Shown: positions 18,708 through 31,800 of the stretch, in pieces
Layout of the letters: the number at the start of each line of letters is the position of its first letter
Numbering within the stretch: position 1 is the stretch's first letter
NCBI GenBank assembly: GCA_964017235.1
Contig: OZ024929.1
Coordinates: 68,543,603 to 68,607,602 of the forward strand
Length of the DNA stretch: 64,000 nucleotides
Direction: 5' to 3'
Source of the DNA: Sabellastarte sp. h YS-2021
Taxonomy: Eukaryota; Annelida; Polychaeta; Sabellida; Sabellidae
Notes under the pieces: model-generated
What the model saw: only the letters and a program-made list of their open reading frames with translations
What the model was told of the DNA's origin: nothing
Database searches by the model: none
Translations under genes and position numbers: made by a program

Positions 18708-19185
18708 CTTTCTAAAATCAACAATTGTACCGGTATGTTTCTGTTGAAATATCAATTAGGTAAGATCTGTCTCTAGCAAATAAAAATTGTAAATATTTTC
18801 ATTAAAATGGACAGAAAAAAAGATTTATCTTTTTGTACCATTTATCGTGTATTAATAAAATGGATGATGAATATTTTTACCAAACATACATCGTATGTAG
18901 CACAACGTCGTTGAAGCCATGTCTGTATTTTTTTCCGCTTTCGCCAGGTGGCGCATGTACCTTGGAGAATATGCAAATAAACAAGGTTGGTATGTGAAAA
19001 ATTTTCGTTTATGCACAATATATATCTATCAAGTGTAAATTCATTGAGTCAACATAAAAAGAAGTAACAAGATCTGTAGTATCTCATTGCCTGTTATAGT
19101 TTTAATTATTATTTTGGCCAAGAAACTTCCGGGAACAGGCCCGTATCACTATCTGTCGGTGTCAACATGTCAAAATGAACGAGCT
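18708..19185. other. No gene seen
   Basis: Unique-looking AT-rich sequence. The only notable item is TCGCCAGGTGGCGCAT at 18941-18956, a CTCF-like core also found in the DIRS terminal repeats. Confidence 0.4.
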
Positions 19186-19186
19186 T

Positions 19187-19700
19187 CTCGCAAAATACAC
19201 CTATCCTTAATTTCGTCCGCGCCCGCATCCGTGTTGGCACCGTGATACCCTAGATATTTTGGTATAATACAAAAATGGTCCAGTTTCTTTTTCAATTATT
19301 GCGGATGCGGACGGAAGTTCACTTTATTATATCAAAATATCTACTGAGTAGTGGTGGTGGACCAGTTCACGCCCACCCCTAAATTTGTCCAAAACGATTA
19401 CATAATAAATTACCAATGTATATGATCCATTTGATAATTATCTATGTTGTGGTAAACATTCTATCCATGAAAAATTATTGATCTTTAAGAAAATTGAGGG
19501 TGGCCGTAAATAGGTACACTGGATGGGGCGTGAATTGGTCCACCACCACTAGGGTATCACAGGTGCTAGAGTTTTTGTCCCGTCGCGCATTGATTACCAT
19601 CAGAAATATCAACAGCGATACATGTTGGGACAAAAACTCGGTCTACATGAGTGTGGATGCGGGTACGGACGAGATAAAGGACAGGTGTATTTCCAACATT
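19187..19700. mobile_element. Nested inverted-repeat elements
   Basis: An outer pair AAATACACCTATCC / GGACAGGTGTATTT continues into TCGTCCGCGCCCGCATCC and its inverted partner at about 19655-19690. A middle pair GTGGTGGTGGACCA (about 19351) / TGGTCCACCACCAC (about 19539) and GTGATACCCTAG / CTAGGGTATCAC lie inside. An inner small pair AGATATTTTGGTATAAT / ATTATATCAAAATATCT spans 19251-19343. At least two insertions are nested; none codes for protein. Confidence 0.6.
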
Positions 19701-20030
19701 ACGCAGTTTATTTACGCTAGACCGAGATTCTGTCCCGTCGCCAGTTGCTAGTGATATACTGATGGACGCTGAGTAACTGAACTACTGGTAGGTGCATTTG
19801 TAATTTCAAGATGGCGATGTGAACAAAGTGGGGTCCAGCACCAGTAGATACTGGCATGGTTATACAGTCATGTTTATACATTCTTAGTAGCACAAAAAAA
19901 CAACCATTATTATTTTTATTATAATTATACACAATAATCATTGGACAAACTTAAACTGGGTATTTCACCCTGTTGCCATTTGTTTACTTTAATACGAGAA
20001 TATTCTAAGCTGTTTGCTAGTGGTGTGAAC

Positions 20031-20430
20031 TAGTGCTGGGACGAGTTGACTGAAACTCGAGTCGTAACTCGATGGACGATAATTAGGGGCGACATCGATC
20101 CGCGTAAGTGAAACTCGAGTTTTTGAAAAAGTTAATATTTAAAGCTGACACTTCACCAACACAATGGAAATATCCAATATTTTCAAAAATATATTGCATT
20201 TTTACTTAATTCTGGCATAAATCAATGGTGATTTCACATAAATTATATCGCGAAAACCATTTCCAGGTAAAAGTTTTGGCTCGTGTACGGTTATGTAAAA
20301 TATTTTCCACATACTAATCGCTAACAAACGAAATAATTTATCCCGAAAATTACTCGAGTTTAACTCAAGTTCAACTCGCTTCCAACAGTTGATGCTCGAT
20401 CTGCCAGTTTAGCTTGCGATCCCACCACTA
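20031..20430. mobile_element. hAT-type MITE, family 1 copy 1
   Basis: It starts TAGTGCTGGGACGAG and ends GATCCCACCACTA, with a perfect 8-bp duplication GTGTGAAC at 20023-20030 and 20431-20438. It is internally homologous to the 33168 copy, with shared ACTCGAGTT-rich termini. Non-autonomous. Confidence 0.9.
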
Positions 20431-20439
20431 GTGTGAACG

Positions 20440-21140
20440 GTAAACCACATTTCGTTTCGTTTAGGTAGAAATGACAAAATCCGCAAAGAATATTTAAGTA
20501 CCGGTTATTGAAAACGTCATTATATTAGGCTTTCTACTGGTTAATATTTTATCAAAACAATAAAGAACACATACTTGAGGTAACAACTTACATTTTTACT
20601 TCATATTCATGGTAAATGAAGTTTACAAACTTCAAAATATCTTGTGAATGCATATTTCCTATTGAGAATACAACTCATGTACGCTCGCGTAAAACTTTTT
20701 ATCACATCTCTATAAACTTCCGAAATCCCGGATTTCGTTCGGTTTCAAAGCCCCGAAAACCGCCTTTTTATTTTCAGAACCGGTCCGACCACTATTGTTT
20801 GCCTTCTCATCTCAGAATATGTCATCTGCACTTGCACAAGATTTATCCTTGTTGCACTCAACATAGCAGACCAAACTCCCTCAAACGGTACTGTATCGTT
20901 CTACAGTAACCATATCTGATGGGAAGCCAACATCTAATGCCTTGCTATTGCTGCTTACCAATTACAGCCACCATAAATAAAATTTTCATATTTTAGTAAT
21001 GACCATAGATCTTCAAGTATTGTTAACTCTACCTTGCTTGATAGATCTAGAAGGTACTATAGCTGTTTGCCAAGCTACATATATGACTATTTCAAATCTT
21101 GCTGGCGATAATAGGTAGCAAAGCATGCAATCTTGCACTA
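20440..21140. other. No gene seen
   Basis: AT-rich DNA with one 97-residue ORF that shows no recognisable features and is probably chance. Confidence 0.4.
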
Positions 21141-21842
21141 AATCACTTACATGTATTTTCTCATTAACTATTGCAGGGGGATTTCTTTCTTGCCTTGCAT
21201 ATATCTACTAGGCCACAAGTAGATTCCCTTGTGTAAGTATCAGGTCTGGATCTGTCTTAATTGTTTTGTTTTTTTATTAATTTTTAAAATAATTTTTAAG
21301 GCATCAAAATTTATGATATCATGCACTAAATCACTTATAACTTGAAAAGTATTGAATTTAGAGCATTTTGTTAAAATATGTTATTCAGCTATTTTTCTAT
21401 AGCTTCAACATGGTGAGTACCTTAGGTGTCTATCCCAATAGCCTAAGTGAGTAATAGCTACTTTTTGACTTATTAGTACCTTCTACAATGACTAAAATCA
21501 ATTCTAACTTGAAAACTATTGCAGTTAGAGAATTTTGTATAAATATTTTATTCAACTACTTTTGGGTCAACTATAACATAGTAAAATTTCAGACCTGTAG
21601 TTCCTTGCATGGCTGAGCAATAGCTACTTTGAGGTTCTCACTGTTGAGTAAATCAGTTTTAACTAGAAAACTATATTGCATTTGGAGAATTTTGTTTAAA
21701 TATGTTACTCACCTACTTTTTGGTCAAATATAACACAGTAAAATTGCAGACATGTAGCTCATTGCATTGATGAGCAATACCTACTTTGAGGTTCTCACTG
21801 TTGAGTAAATCAGTTGTAACTTGAGAACTGTCGCATTTACAG

Positions 21843-22199
21843 TAAGGCTGTGACTTCGTTAGAAAAACAACACTGGGTATGCACCTCGAAAGAACCGATC
21901 CGAATTTTGGTAACCGTGTGTTAGTTGTCACCTGGTGGAAGTAGCAGAAAATCAAACATGACGGATGATGTAAACAAAACGTTACGAAAAATAATGTTAA
22001 ATATCTGTATAAATAAGGAAAGTTATATGAAAAACTAATATCATTTAAAGAAATTACTGACAGAATACCAAGGTTTATCCGAGTATTTCATTGATGCTAT
22101 ATTTCATATTTTTTCGGTTACCCTCTTCGCCAGTTTGTGCTCGGTTTCTTAAGGAATTCGGACCATTTTTGGTTAACCGGGTAACCTATTACAGCCTTA
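21843..22199. mobile_element. hAT-type MITE, family 2
   Basis: TAAGGCTGT at the left and ACAGCCTTA at the right are terminal inverted repeats. ATTTACAG is duplicated perfectly at 21835-21842 and 22200-22207. The element is 357 bp, non-coding, and sits inside the 156-bp tandem array. Confidence 0.88.
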
Positions 22200-22254
22200 A
22201 TTTACAGTATTTTGTTTTAGTATGTAATTCACTTGCTTTTTGGTCAGCCATAAC

Positions 22255-23579
22255 CAGGGTTGAGATGAAGAACCCGCCCGAGTTTTGCTCGCCCTGGAAA
22301 CCCCGGTCTGGGCAATACTGGGCAATACTAATTTTTTAACCCAAATCTGGGGAAAAACCAATGATGAACTTTGTTTAAGCATCATAATACTCTTTATTCA
22401 GCTAAATATGTGCAAGGTTTTATTATACGTATATAATATATAAATGACTGTACATGAATGCAATATTTAAATGGCCAGAGTTTTTACTACCTGATGATAG
22501 CCCTAGAATAGTGGGGTAAATAGTTTAATTGTAATTATGAAAGGGACAAGTATAAACCCCTCTTTTTTGCATTATACTTGAAAGTGACACCAGTAGCAAA
22601 CATGTTTGATTGTTTATATAATGCTAATGCATACAGTTTTAATTCTGTCCACTGATTTAAGTGAAACAAATTCATACTTTGCAGGGTGTATAAAAATACC
22701 CAAAGAGATTACACTGCACTTATCTTCAATTTCCCTATGTCCTTTTCAAGTTTCTATTGTCATGAAAAGTATATCATAAAAGCAATGAGAACTAATTTTA
22801 ATGTAAGACAGTATTATAACTCCTTAAAGTTACTCACTGTTTAATAATACCAGTTTTATTCATAAAGTTGTTAAAGTCTGCATTTGTGCCTAATAAACCA
22901 ATTGAGTCCAGTATTACCCAGTTAGGACAATTTTTCTATAATTTATGTGGCAGTATTATCATTTCTAATGTTCAAGGATAGTTTAATAACACTACTTACA
23001 CTAGTGCTCTCTATAAAGTAGTTAAAATCTCTCTTTTGGTTTAATAAACCCATTAAGTCCAGTATTACTATTACCCAGTATTGCCCAGTAAAGAACAGTA
23101 ATGGCCATTATTACCCAGTTAGGACAAATTTTTTATATGTGACAGTATTATAACATCTTAAAATATTTCCCAGTAAGAACAAGTTTTTAAGACGTGACAA
23201 CATTATCATTTCTAATAGTCACAGATAATTTAATAACACTAGTGCTTTCTATAGAGTAGTTAAAATCTGTCTTTTGGTTTAATAAACCCAATAAGTCCAG
23301 TATTGCCCAGTAATTGTCATTATTACCCAGTTAGGACAAATTTTTTTTGTGACAGTATTATAACTTCTTAAAATATTGCCCAGTAAGAACAAGTTTTTAA
23401 TATGTGACAATATTATCATTTCTAATAGTCACAGACCATTTAATAACACTAGTGCTCTTTATAAAGTAGTTAAAATCTGTCTTTTTGTGTAATAAACCTA
23501 TTAAGTCCAGTATTACCCATATTGCCCAGTAAAACCCGGCTGGGCAATACTCATAAAACCCGTTTTTTTCTCAACCCTG
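22255..23579. mobile_element. hAT-type non-autonomous element with internal repeats
   Basis: CAGGGTTGAGATGAAGAACCCG at the left edge (read in two parts: CAGGGTTGAGA and AACCCG) is inverted at the right edge as CGGGTTTT... reversed to CTCAACCCTG. The flanking 8-mers GCCATAAC and ACCATAAC differ at one base. The interior has four diverged units of about 145-240 bp with AAGTCCAGTATTACCCAGT and AATAACACTAGTGCT. No transposase ORF. Confidence 0.75.
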
Positions 23580-23899
23580 ACCATAACATAGTAAAATTGC
23601 AGACCTGTAGCTCAGTGCAAACCTGAGCAAAAGCTATTTTGAGATTCACACTGTTGAGTAAATCAGTTGTAACTTGAAAACTATTGCATTTATAGTATTT
23701 TGTTGAAATATGTTTTCCACCTACTTTTTACACCTTAACAGCTAACTTTGTACTTCTGAATACCATTTGCAGGGCACAACTTTTGTGTCCTTTTCTTCTT
23801 TCACTTCTACTCTGAAACCCAAAACACTGTCAGCTGACACAGAGCCTGTTCATGGGTACTGATTGCTTGTTGGTAGTTATCATTCAAAAGGTATGACCT

Positions 23900-25290
23900 T
23901 TAACTTGATCAAGATTACATGATCGAAAATAAATTTTTTTCTTGTACTTCCTTTTCACCAGATTTTCTCAAAAAGGACAACATATAGATCAACCAAATTT
24001 GGCAAGTGCTTTCACCGAAAGTCTAGACACAAGATCATTTTCAGGTGGTGTATCTGGCTATAACTGACCGATCGAGGGGCATTTGATTATTGTTTTATCA
24101 AAAAGGTGCTGAAATTGACCCTTTAAGGAGCATGTTGTGTATGTCTGACAGCTTACACAGTTTCAGTATGTTATTGAGATTTAAAAATTGGGTTTATATC
24201 TTTCAAAAGAGGCATCCTCATGTTAAGGCTACTTAATATCTGCCAAGTCAGGTGTCTTTGATGTGATGTATATCTCATGGTAGAAAGTCCAATCTGGTAG
24301 AATTTCAAATTCTACTGGTAGAAAGTCCAATTGGAGTTTCTACCGGTAGAAAGTCCAATCTTGGAGATTTGAGTATTACCCTGGGGTCCGAAATCGAATA
24401 AACCTGGTAGATAGTCCAATCTAGATGTTCAAACTTGGGATGAGGAGACAGTACTGCAAGCTTCATATGCTTCTAAAATTTTAAAATGTTGTATATCTCC
24501 TTTTATGGACTTAGAACACTGGATTGTTTTGGGAGGTAATAGGAAACCACGGCCTTGGATCCAAAAGAACCATCAAATTTGCCCTCGTGAGTCCCCCTTC
24601 AAGGTCAGACTGAAGTTGTAAAGCAGATTTTCTTGTATTTTGCAGTGTATCAAGGTACTACCAACAAAATAGTGGCTGGAATCTTATAAAATTCCTTGAT
24701 TTTTTTTCTTTAGGACTATTGACACCTAGTTACATGGCTTTGCATCCCATCTTTGCATATTATGGCAATCAGGGCTTTGAAATGTATTTTCAGGTTATAG
24801 GAAACCACTGCCTAGATTTCTGAAAACCTCAACACTTTTGCCCCAAGCTCCCCCCTCCCCCCCCCCCCATGGTCAAAATGGGGTTGCAAAAGTTTATATT
24901 CTTGTATGGTAATTTGCAGTTTATCTGAAAATATTGCCTGGAAATGCCACCACTATTAAGGCCAAACAGCATTTTTGTATCTGAAAAGCCATGATATGTC
25001 CTTTAGTAGTGCATATAAAGGATTGGGAAGTGAAAACTACTGAAAGGAAATCATGGGCGTGTGACTCTTTTGCTGGGCCCCTTCTTCAAGGTCAAAAAGC
25101 ATGTTTCATCATGACACCTATTTTTTCAAGAGACCAACCTAATATTAATGAACTGCAAAATAATTGAGATTTTATATTTTTCTCAGACTGAGAAGTAGAA
25201 CAGTTTCTCACTTTATATTGATTCTTTATATTCAGTTTCACTGGCATTTTAACGTTTCATATAGAACTTAGGGTTTCTAGTTTAAAACAT
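23900..25290. repeat. Degenerate repeats, no gene
   Basis: 23930-24115 resembles 52440-52600 (TACTTCCTTTTCAC-AGATTT and GACCGAT-GA-GGGC). TGGTAGAAAGTCCAAT occurs about four times in 24280-24420. Longer diverged units with TAGGAAACCAC-GCCT-GAT recur at about 24540 and 24800. There are simple C-runs at 24848-24868. These look like old satellite-bearing elements. Confidence 0.5.
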
Positions 25291-26060
25291 ATATATATAT
25301 ATATATCCTTCGCGACTGTCTTTTTAAATTTCATCTGTTGTTTTAAATATATCTGAAACCTGTCTATCTAAAATCCCAAGCTGCTCAAATCTTTGCATCG
25401 AGTATTGCCTTCCTTCTGTCAGAGCCAGATAAAAATGCTGCAAAGAGTTCAGCTTTTAAGGTAGTAATTTATATAAATCTGATAATTGTATTTTTTTGTG
25501 TGTTACTTCAGAATTGATGTCTTGGTAGTACTTATGCTGTTGGACTTACTTCAACAATGGATTGACATTCATGGATATCAGAACTGTACACCAATTTAAA
25601 GTGAAGGTAGTCTGTGGTACCAAATTTTTAATTGGCAAGAGATAGATCTTGTGTTTATCTCTGTCAATGATTTATCTCAAATAAGGTTAGTATACTGTTG
25701 GAATATTTTAAATGTCTTTATTCTTTTGTACAAACAACAAATTTTAGAAGAACCAAATTATTCTTGTTTTTCACTTTGAAGCATAAAACACATATTTTAA
25801 AAGAGTTACTGTATTTCAAGTTACTGGTTTAATATTTCTTTGAAAAAGTGTTACATGTCAGGATTCCCTATTCATATTAACAACAAACTTTGACTAAAAG
25901 AAAAGGTATATTTTGAAATGTTTTAGTTAAAATTATATTCATATAGGGCAACGTTATAAACTTATAACTAGGCTTTCTTTATATCACTGTAAAATATTGA
26001 ATCACATTAAAATAGATCTATCGTGTTCAAATCTTCATAGAAATATAACGTGTGTATGAT
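25291..26060. other. No gene seen; short AT microsatellite
   Basis: An (AT)n run at about 25290-25306, otherwise AT-rich sequence without supported features. A 5' UTR exon of the downstream kinase could lie here or further upstream but cannot be recognised. Confidence 0.4.
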
Positions 26061-26063
26061 TTA

Positions 26064-26618
26064 CTGTATAAGTGGTTATTTTCGCGTGGAATTAATTTTC
26101 GCTATATTCGCGAGTGACTACAAAACGCGAAAATAACTTCTAGCCAATATTTATCAGAAACAGTCTAGCGTGAGCGATAATACAAGATCGTGCAAGATAC
26201 AATATTTGACACTGCCACGGAAACAATAAATTCCATTGCTTTATCAAATGTACCATTCACAGAAACGCCTAACTTCTTTGATCTTTATCACCAATAGGGA
26301 GGGATTAATTCAATTACACGACCCCGCTACACAACTTCTTTGATAATGCGCCGATCAATGAAAGTGTGTTCGATTGGGTTTCATTAATTTATAATCTCCC
26401 AGAGTAGGTTCACACACTGACAACGTGTATAAAAGAAAAGACGTTAACTATGCATTTCCAATCAAACCAGCAGAAGTCCGCGTAATATTTTAATTTGAAC
26501 ATGTTGTTAGTTTGGGCGATAATTGAATATATTTCACCGCGAAAATAAATTCTCGCGAACCAGGCCTACAGTGTACATTCGCGAACTTAAGTACCCGCGA
26601 AAAAAAACACTTATACAG
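26064..26618. mobile_element. TA-flanked TIR element, copy 1
   Basis: The termini are CTGTATAAGTGGTTATTTTC and its inverted partner CACTTATACAG, flanked by TA on both sides. The body contains TTCGCGTGGAATTAATTTTC near one end and TACCCGCGAAAA near the other. A copy in opposite orientation lies at 30222-30780. TA target sites suggest Tc1/mariner-type mobilisation; there is no transposase. Confidence 0.88.
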
Positions 26619-26756
26619 TATATTCCTTGAACTCGCCAGCCTTTTGCACTTTACTCAGAGTTGGGCTGCCTTGATTTTTAATCATATCTGAATGTAAGAT
26701 TAATATTTATGCTACACTGTGACAGTACTGCTAATTAACATTCAACGGTAGAGGGT

Positions 26757-27837
26757 TATTGTATCCACCGGAAGCATCCGGTGGATACTTTGGTTTAGCG
26801 TTCGCTATGTCGCCGCCGCGCGTAGAGAGATTTTCAGCGTTAACGCTCTAAGAGGAAAACAACAGCAGCTAGGTTCACCAAATTTGCAGGATATCTTCAT
26901 TGGGGGGTAAGCTTCTCTGGGAAGGAAAATAGCCTCATTCTGAGAAACAAGATGGCCGCCACGGGCATTTCTTTGAAAATAATCTACATTTTTCTACTGG
27001 CTGTTCCTCCTAGGTAGAAGGTTGAATCTCTTCATAGGTGATATGTATGACACATATACATGTCCTCTACAACCTTACACACATTTGACCTTGAAGCTCC
27101 TAACTCAAGGTCATCCACAGAGTCCGAAGTAATCCACATAGAGGACTTTAAAAGTGCCTATATCTCTCTTATTATTGGTCCTAGAGGTTTGCAATGTGAA
27201 GCCAACCTATAGGAAATCATGTGCTGCGAATCTTCTGATGTGGTTAGATTTGACCTTGGACCCCTCCTTCAAGGTCAAACGAGGATAGCCAAAGGTAAAA
27301 GTGCCCATAACTCGCTTATTATTGGTCCTAGAGGTTTGGGATGGTAAACCAACATATAGGAAATCATGGGCTGGGAATCTTCTGGTGTGGTCAGATTTGA
27401 CCTTGGGCCCCTCCTTCAAGGTCCAATGAGGACAGCCAAACTTCAAAGTGCTTATAACTTGCTTATTATTGGTCCTAGAGGTTTGGGATGGTAAACCAAC
27501 ATATAGGAAATCATGGGCTGGGAATCTTCTGGTGTGGTCAGATTTGACCTTGGGCCCCTCATTCAAGGTCAAATAAGGACAGCCAAACTTAAAAGTGCTT
27601 ATAACTCGCTTATTATTGGTCCTAGATGTTTGGGATGGTAAACCAGCATAGAAAATCATGGGCTGGGAATCTTCTGGTGTGGTCGGATTTGACCTTGGGC
27701 CCCTCCTTGAAGGTCAAATGAGGACAGCCAAACTTAAAAGTGCTTATAACTTGCTTATTATTGGTTCTAGAGGTTTTGGTGCATTGTCTTTATGGTGGAT
27801 ACAATTTGCATCAGTTTTCCGATGCGCTAGGTCTAGT
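26757..27837 (+). mobile_element. Helentron-like non-autonomous element with 147-bp satellite core, copy 1
   Basis: The 5' end TATTGTATCCACCGG forms a hairpin (TCCACCGG-AAGCAT-CCGGTGGA). ATTGTATCCACC is inverted near the 3' end as GGTGGATACAAT, followed by a GCATC..GATGC hairpin and the end GGTCTAG|T. A T|T insertion site, a 3' hairpin and a central satellite match Helentron/HINE or bivalve pearl-type elements. The 5' 400 bp are nearly identical to 41337-41740. Confidence 0.75.
27165..27780. repeat. 147-bp satellite array S1 (about 4 units)
   Basis: Units contain CTTATTATTGGTCCTAGAGG, TTTGGGATGGTAAACCAACA and GAAATCATGGGCTGGGAATC. Each has TTTGACCTTG and CAAGGTCAAA separated by 11 bp. The unit is 49 codons long, which keeps a minus-strand frame open artificially. 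Confidence 0.9.
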
Positions 27838-28705
27838 TGCAATCAGTTTTGTTTTGTCTTTCTCTCCTGTCGTTCTGTCCTTCTGTCTGTACATATTGTT
27901 GCCCTTATAATTCAAAAATTACAACATCAATCGAGTTTAAATTTTGTGGACAGATTCTTCCCGGGGCAGACACGGGTTCCAATTTTCAATTTTGCAAAAT
28001 CTGAGTGAATATTAAAGCCTAGAGACAGATTTTCTTATTTTAGTTGGGCTTATGCAGTGAAATTTGCTTCTATTCATCACATACGTAAATCATTATCGTT
28101 TCTAGATTTCTTATTTATGATTTTTCATCCAATTGTATTCCTCGACAGACATTTGTGACATCAGCAATACAACTGCTAATATGTCAATTCATTCATTTTT
28201 TCCCCTTTGCAGAGATACTAGTATTTGTTAAAGGAGTATAGCACGAGCGACAATTTTCAATGAATAATTTGGAAACCATGTAATCTGTAAATATGTTACT
28301 TATATTATTAGAAAAGAAAGAAATCACAAATTAAAACATGACTTGCTTATGCAAATATATTTGCCCTCTACACAGAAATGTTGCCTGTCAAATTCTTTTT
28401 AAAGAATTGCCCGCCACTCTCTCCCCACATAGCTTCAAAATTTAATGACAATAGATGGGCTACAATACAATACTTTATAACTTTTGCAAGCCTTGTCACA
28501 TTATGTTGAGCATTTTATTCTCTCTGAGTGCGTCTTAAGTGTATGTAACACACTTCCCTAATATCGTTAGGCATTGGGGATGATCAGGCAATAGTGTACA
28601 GACCAGATATTCAGACACTCTCACTGCAAGATTAAATGAAATATGTCCAGAAAATTAGTGAACACATAAATTGATAACATAGTTTCTTTATTTCTGTGTT
28701 TACAG
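27838..28705. other. No gene seen before the kinase start exon
   Basis: AT-rich sequence. It ends in a good 3' splice site (TTTCTGTGTTTACAG at 28691-28705), implying an upstream untranslated exon that I cannot place. Confidence 0.5.
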
Positions 28706-28734
28706 ATTTACTTTGATAAAAGAAAATAAAGACA

Positions 28735-28835
28735 ATGAATCGCTATCAGTTTCAAAAGCAACTTGGTGATGGAACGTATGGCAGTGTTATACTTGCATCA
28801 GTTGTTGAGACGGGTGAAAAGGTTGCAATAAAAAA
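28735..28835 (+). CDS. MAK: Kinase exon 1 (coding start)
   Basis: The ATG at 28735 follows 29 bases after a splice acceptor at 28705. The exon encodes the glycine-rich loop and the ATP-binding lysine region. The donor AA|GTAAG at 28836 leaves phase 2. Confidence 0.95.
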
Positions 28836-31800
28836 GTAAGTTCTTCTCAAGAAAAAGTATGTTCTTTTTACACATGTAAATGGATTATCCTTGGCTCTGT
28901 GTACAGATCCATAAACCATTTGTTTTTCACCATAAACTGTATCTTACACTTTCATGATAAGCGCGATAATGACAATATATTTACAATGATCAGATATCTT
29001 AAACCACATTGCTCCAGAAGTTATGAAATAGAATAAACTATCTACGAAAATTTCATTCAAAGTCTGAATTAATGTTTTAAATGTATTTCCAGACCAGCTC
29101 ATGATAAACATAGTAGGTAAATTGTTTGGTTGTGTGGATACCAATATTGAACATAAAAATATTTCAATATCAGCCGATATTGGGGGGGGGGGGAGGGGTG
29201 TGTGTGTGTGATATTGTCTACCAAATAGCCCGAATCCGGGATACCGAAAATTTTTTCTTCTGGCGTATCCCCAATTGCTAACAGGAAATGAAATTTGTCA
29301 AAACAAAACATTGCAGTTTTCATCAAAAACGCATTTAAAACACATTTAAAAATGTGACATAAAAGTGTACAATTTCTTCAGATTTAGGCTTTATTTTAAA
29401 TGGCTTACTTGTGAAATAATGAAATTGACCTGTTTAAAGATTAGTTTAAAATAGGGCAGAGTCGGTAGTGGCAGTATACTGGTATCAAGACAATAATACT
29501 GAAATACCATGACCACTTTTCATAACCAGAATCTCGAATGTCAGCTAATATAATTATTGGGAAATGTAAAATATTAAATATCAAACCTGAATCTGTGAAA
29601 TTATAAACTGTTCCCTCATTTTTCACTAGATTTTAATGTATCTAATGCGATTTCTTTGAGAAAAAACTGTCATGTTTTGCATTATCGAAAATCACTTCCT
29701 GTTTGTAGGTCTATTTGTTTGGGGAAATGCTGAAACTCAAACTTTTTCAGTTTTGGTATCCCGGAATTGGGACGGTTTTGCATTGGCGGAATCCCGAACT
29801 AGAAAATCTGGTACTAGAGAGTTTAAGATACAAGTACAAGTCGCGACGTGTACTGCAAAGAGAACGTATGACGTCATCTTTGGCGTTTTTATCAAACTCC
29901 GTACGTCAAGCTACAAGTTCACAACGTGAAAAACTAGTTCTACAAGTAAAAACAAAACGTGAGGGTTTATCTCACCTTTATACTATTAAATCTTCATTTT
30001 CTATAATCAACTGTTAAGCAATAATATATTCAAGTATCTTACATTATATTTATGTTGCTAAAATGTAGTTTTAGACATAAAATACACTTGATAACACTGT
30101 TTTTAAAAAGCCTGTAGCTTTTGCCATATGCAACAGATTAGGGACGGACTATTCCTTATCATGCTATATTGTATTTACCTTTGTGGTAAGTTTAAGAAAA
30201 AACAAAACTTGAAATTAAATACTGTATAAGTGGTTTTTTTCGCGGGTACTTAAGTTTGCGAATGTACACTGTAGGCCTGGTTCGCGAGAATTTATTTTCG
30301 CGGTGAAATATATTCAATTATCGCCCACACTAACAGCATGTTTAAATCAAAATATTACGCGGACTTCTGCTGGTTTGATTGGAAATGCATAGTTAACGTC
30401 TTTTCTTTTATACACGTTTGTCAGTGTGTGAACCTACTCTGGGAGATTATAAATTAATGAAACCCAATCGAACATACTTTCATTGATCGGCGCATTATCA
30501 AAGAAGTTGTGTAGCGGGGTTGTGTAATTGAATTAATCCCTCCCTGGTGATAAAGATCAAAGAAGTTAGGCGTTTCTGTGAATGGTACATTTGATAAAGC
30601 AATGGAATTTATTGTTTCCGTGAGAGTGTCAAATATTGTATCTTGCATAATCTTGTATTACCGCTCACGCTAGACTGGTTCTACTAAATATAAATATTGG
30701 CTAGAAGTTATTTTCGCGTTTTGTAGTCACTCGCGAATATAGCGAAAATTAATTCCACGCGAAAATAACCACTTATACAGTAGTTTATGTATACATTGGC
30801 CATTTATGTATTTAATCTTTATTATTTTATTTTACAAGCACAGCAACTGTTGAGAAAGTTTACATATTACATTAATTGAATCATAATACATGATGAAGTA
30901 AAAAACAGTCCATCCCTCTACCATACATTCCTTGCAGTGAAATTCACTCCATTTCCAAGCATAAATAACCAAATGGGGAGGGGAGCATGACATCACGTAG
31001 TACTTGTATCTTAAACCAAAAATGACATACGGGAACGTCTACGTATACTTATAGATTTTGCAGTACACGTAATTTCCAAAACGTGTATCTTAAACTCTCT
31101 ACTGTCACACACACCTAGTTTAAAATATTGAAACTGGTTTTCACTGAGACACAAAATAGTCCACCTTTAAGGGCTGTGCGCCTTTGTTTTCACCCATGGT
31201 GGGCGGATGGGCAGGCGGGTGTGGACCTGGAAGGTGGGTGGCGGGAAAAAGTTTGTCTAGGCTGTATCTCAGAAGCCATATTGTGTAGGAAGTTGAAACT
31301 TTGTAGCAACATTGGTTGGGGGATGTAGGTGTGTAATGTCGTGTTGTGATCTTGATTCGACCTTTGACCTTGCTGAAATTACCTTGAATTTTAAAATCTT
31401 GTATGGGCTATATCTCAGAAACCAAAAGGTGTACGAAGTTGATACTTGGTAGGGATATTGTTCAGGGTGTGTAGGTGTGCAATGCCATGGTGTGACCTTA
31501 ATTTGACCTTTGACCTTACTGTAGTGACCTTGACCTTTAAATTCTTCTCTGGACTATTTCTCGGAATCCATAAGGTCTGAAAGGTTGATACTTGGTACAG
31601 ACATTCGTTGGCTGTGTAGGTGTGCCAACATCATGGTGTGACCTTGATTCGACCTTTGCTGTAGTGACCTTGACCTTTAAAACCTTGTCCGGGATATATC
31701 TCGAAATTTGTAACTGTAGGAAGTTGATACTTTGTAAGGACATTATTTGGCGAAAGTAGTTGTGCAGTGTCATGGTGTGACCTTGATTTGACCTTTGACC

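Larger units (their letters stand above)
21150..23860. repeat. Helentron-like element with ~156-bp tandem core, interrupted copy
   Basis: Tandem units of about 155-157 bp contain CTGTTGAGTAAATCAGTT, AACTTGAAAACTATTGC and ATAACATAGTAAAATT. The left flank (CTTGCATATATCTACTAGGC) and the right flank (GGGCACAACTTTTGTGTCC, then GTCAGCTGACACAG) are shared with the copy at 38200-40255. The array is split by two hAT insertions at 21843 and 22255. Confidence 0.65.
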
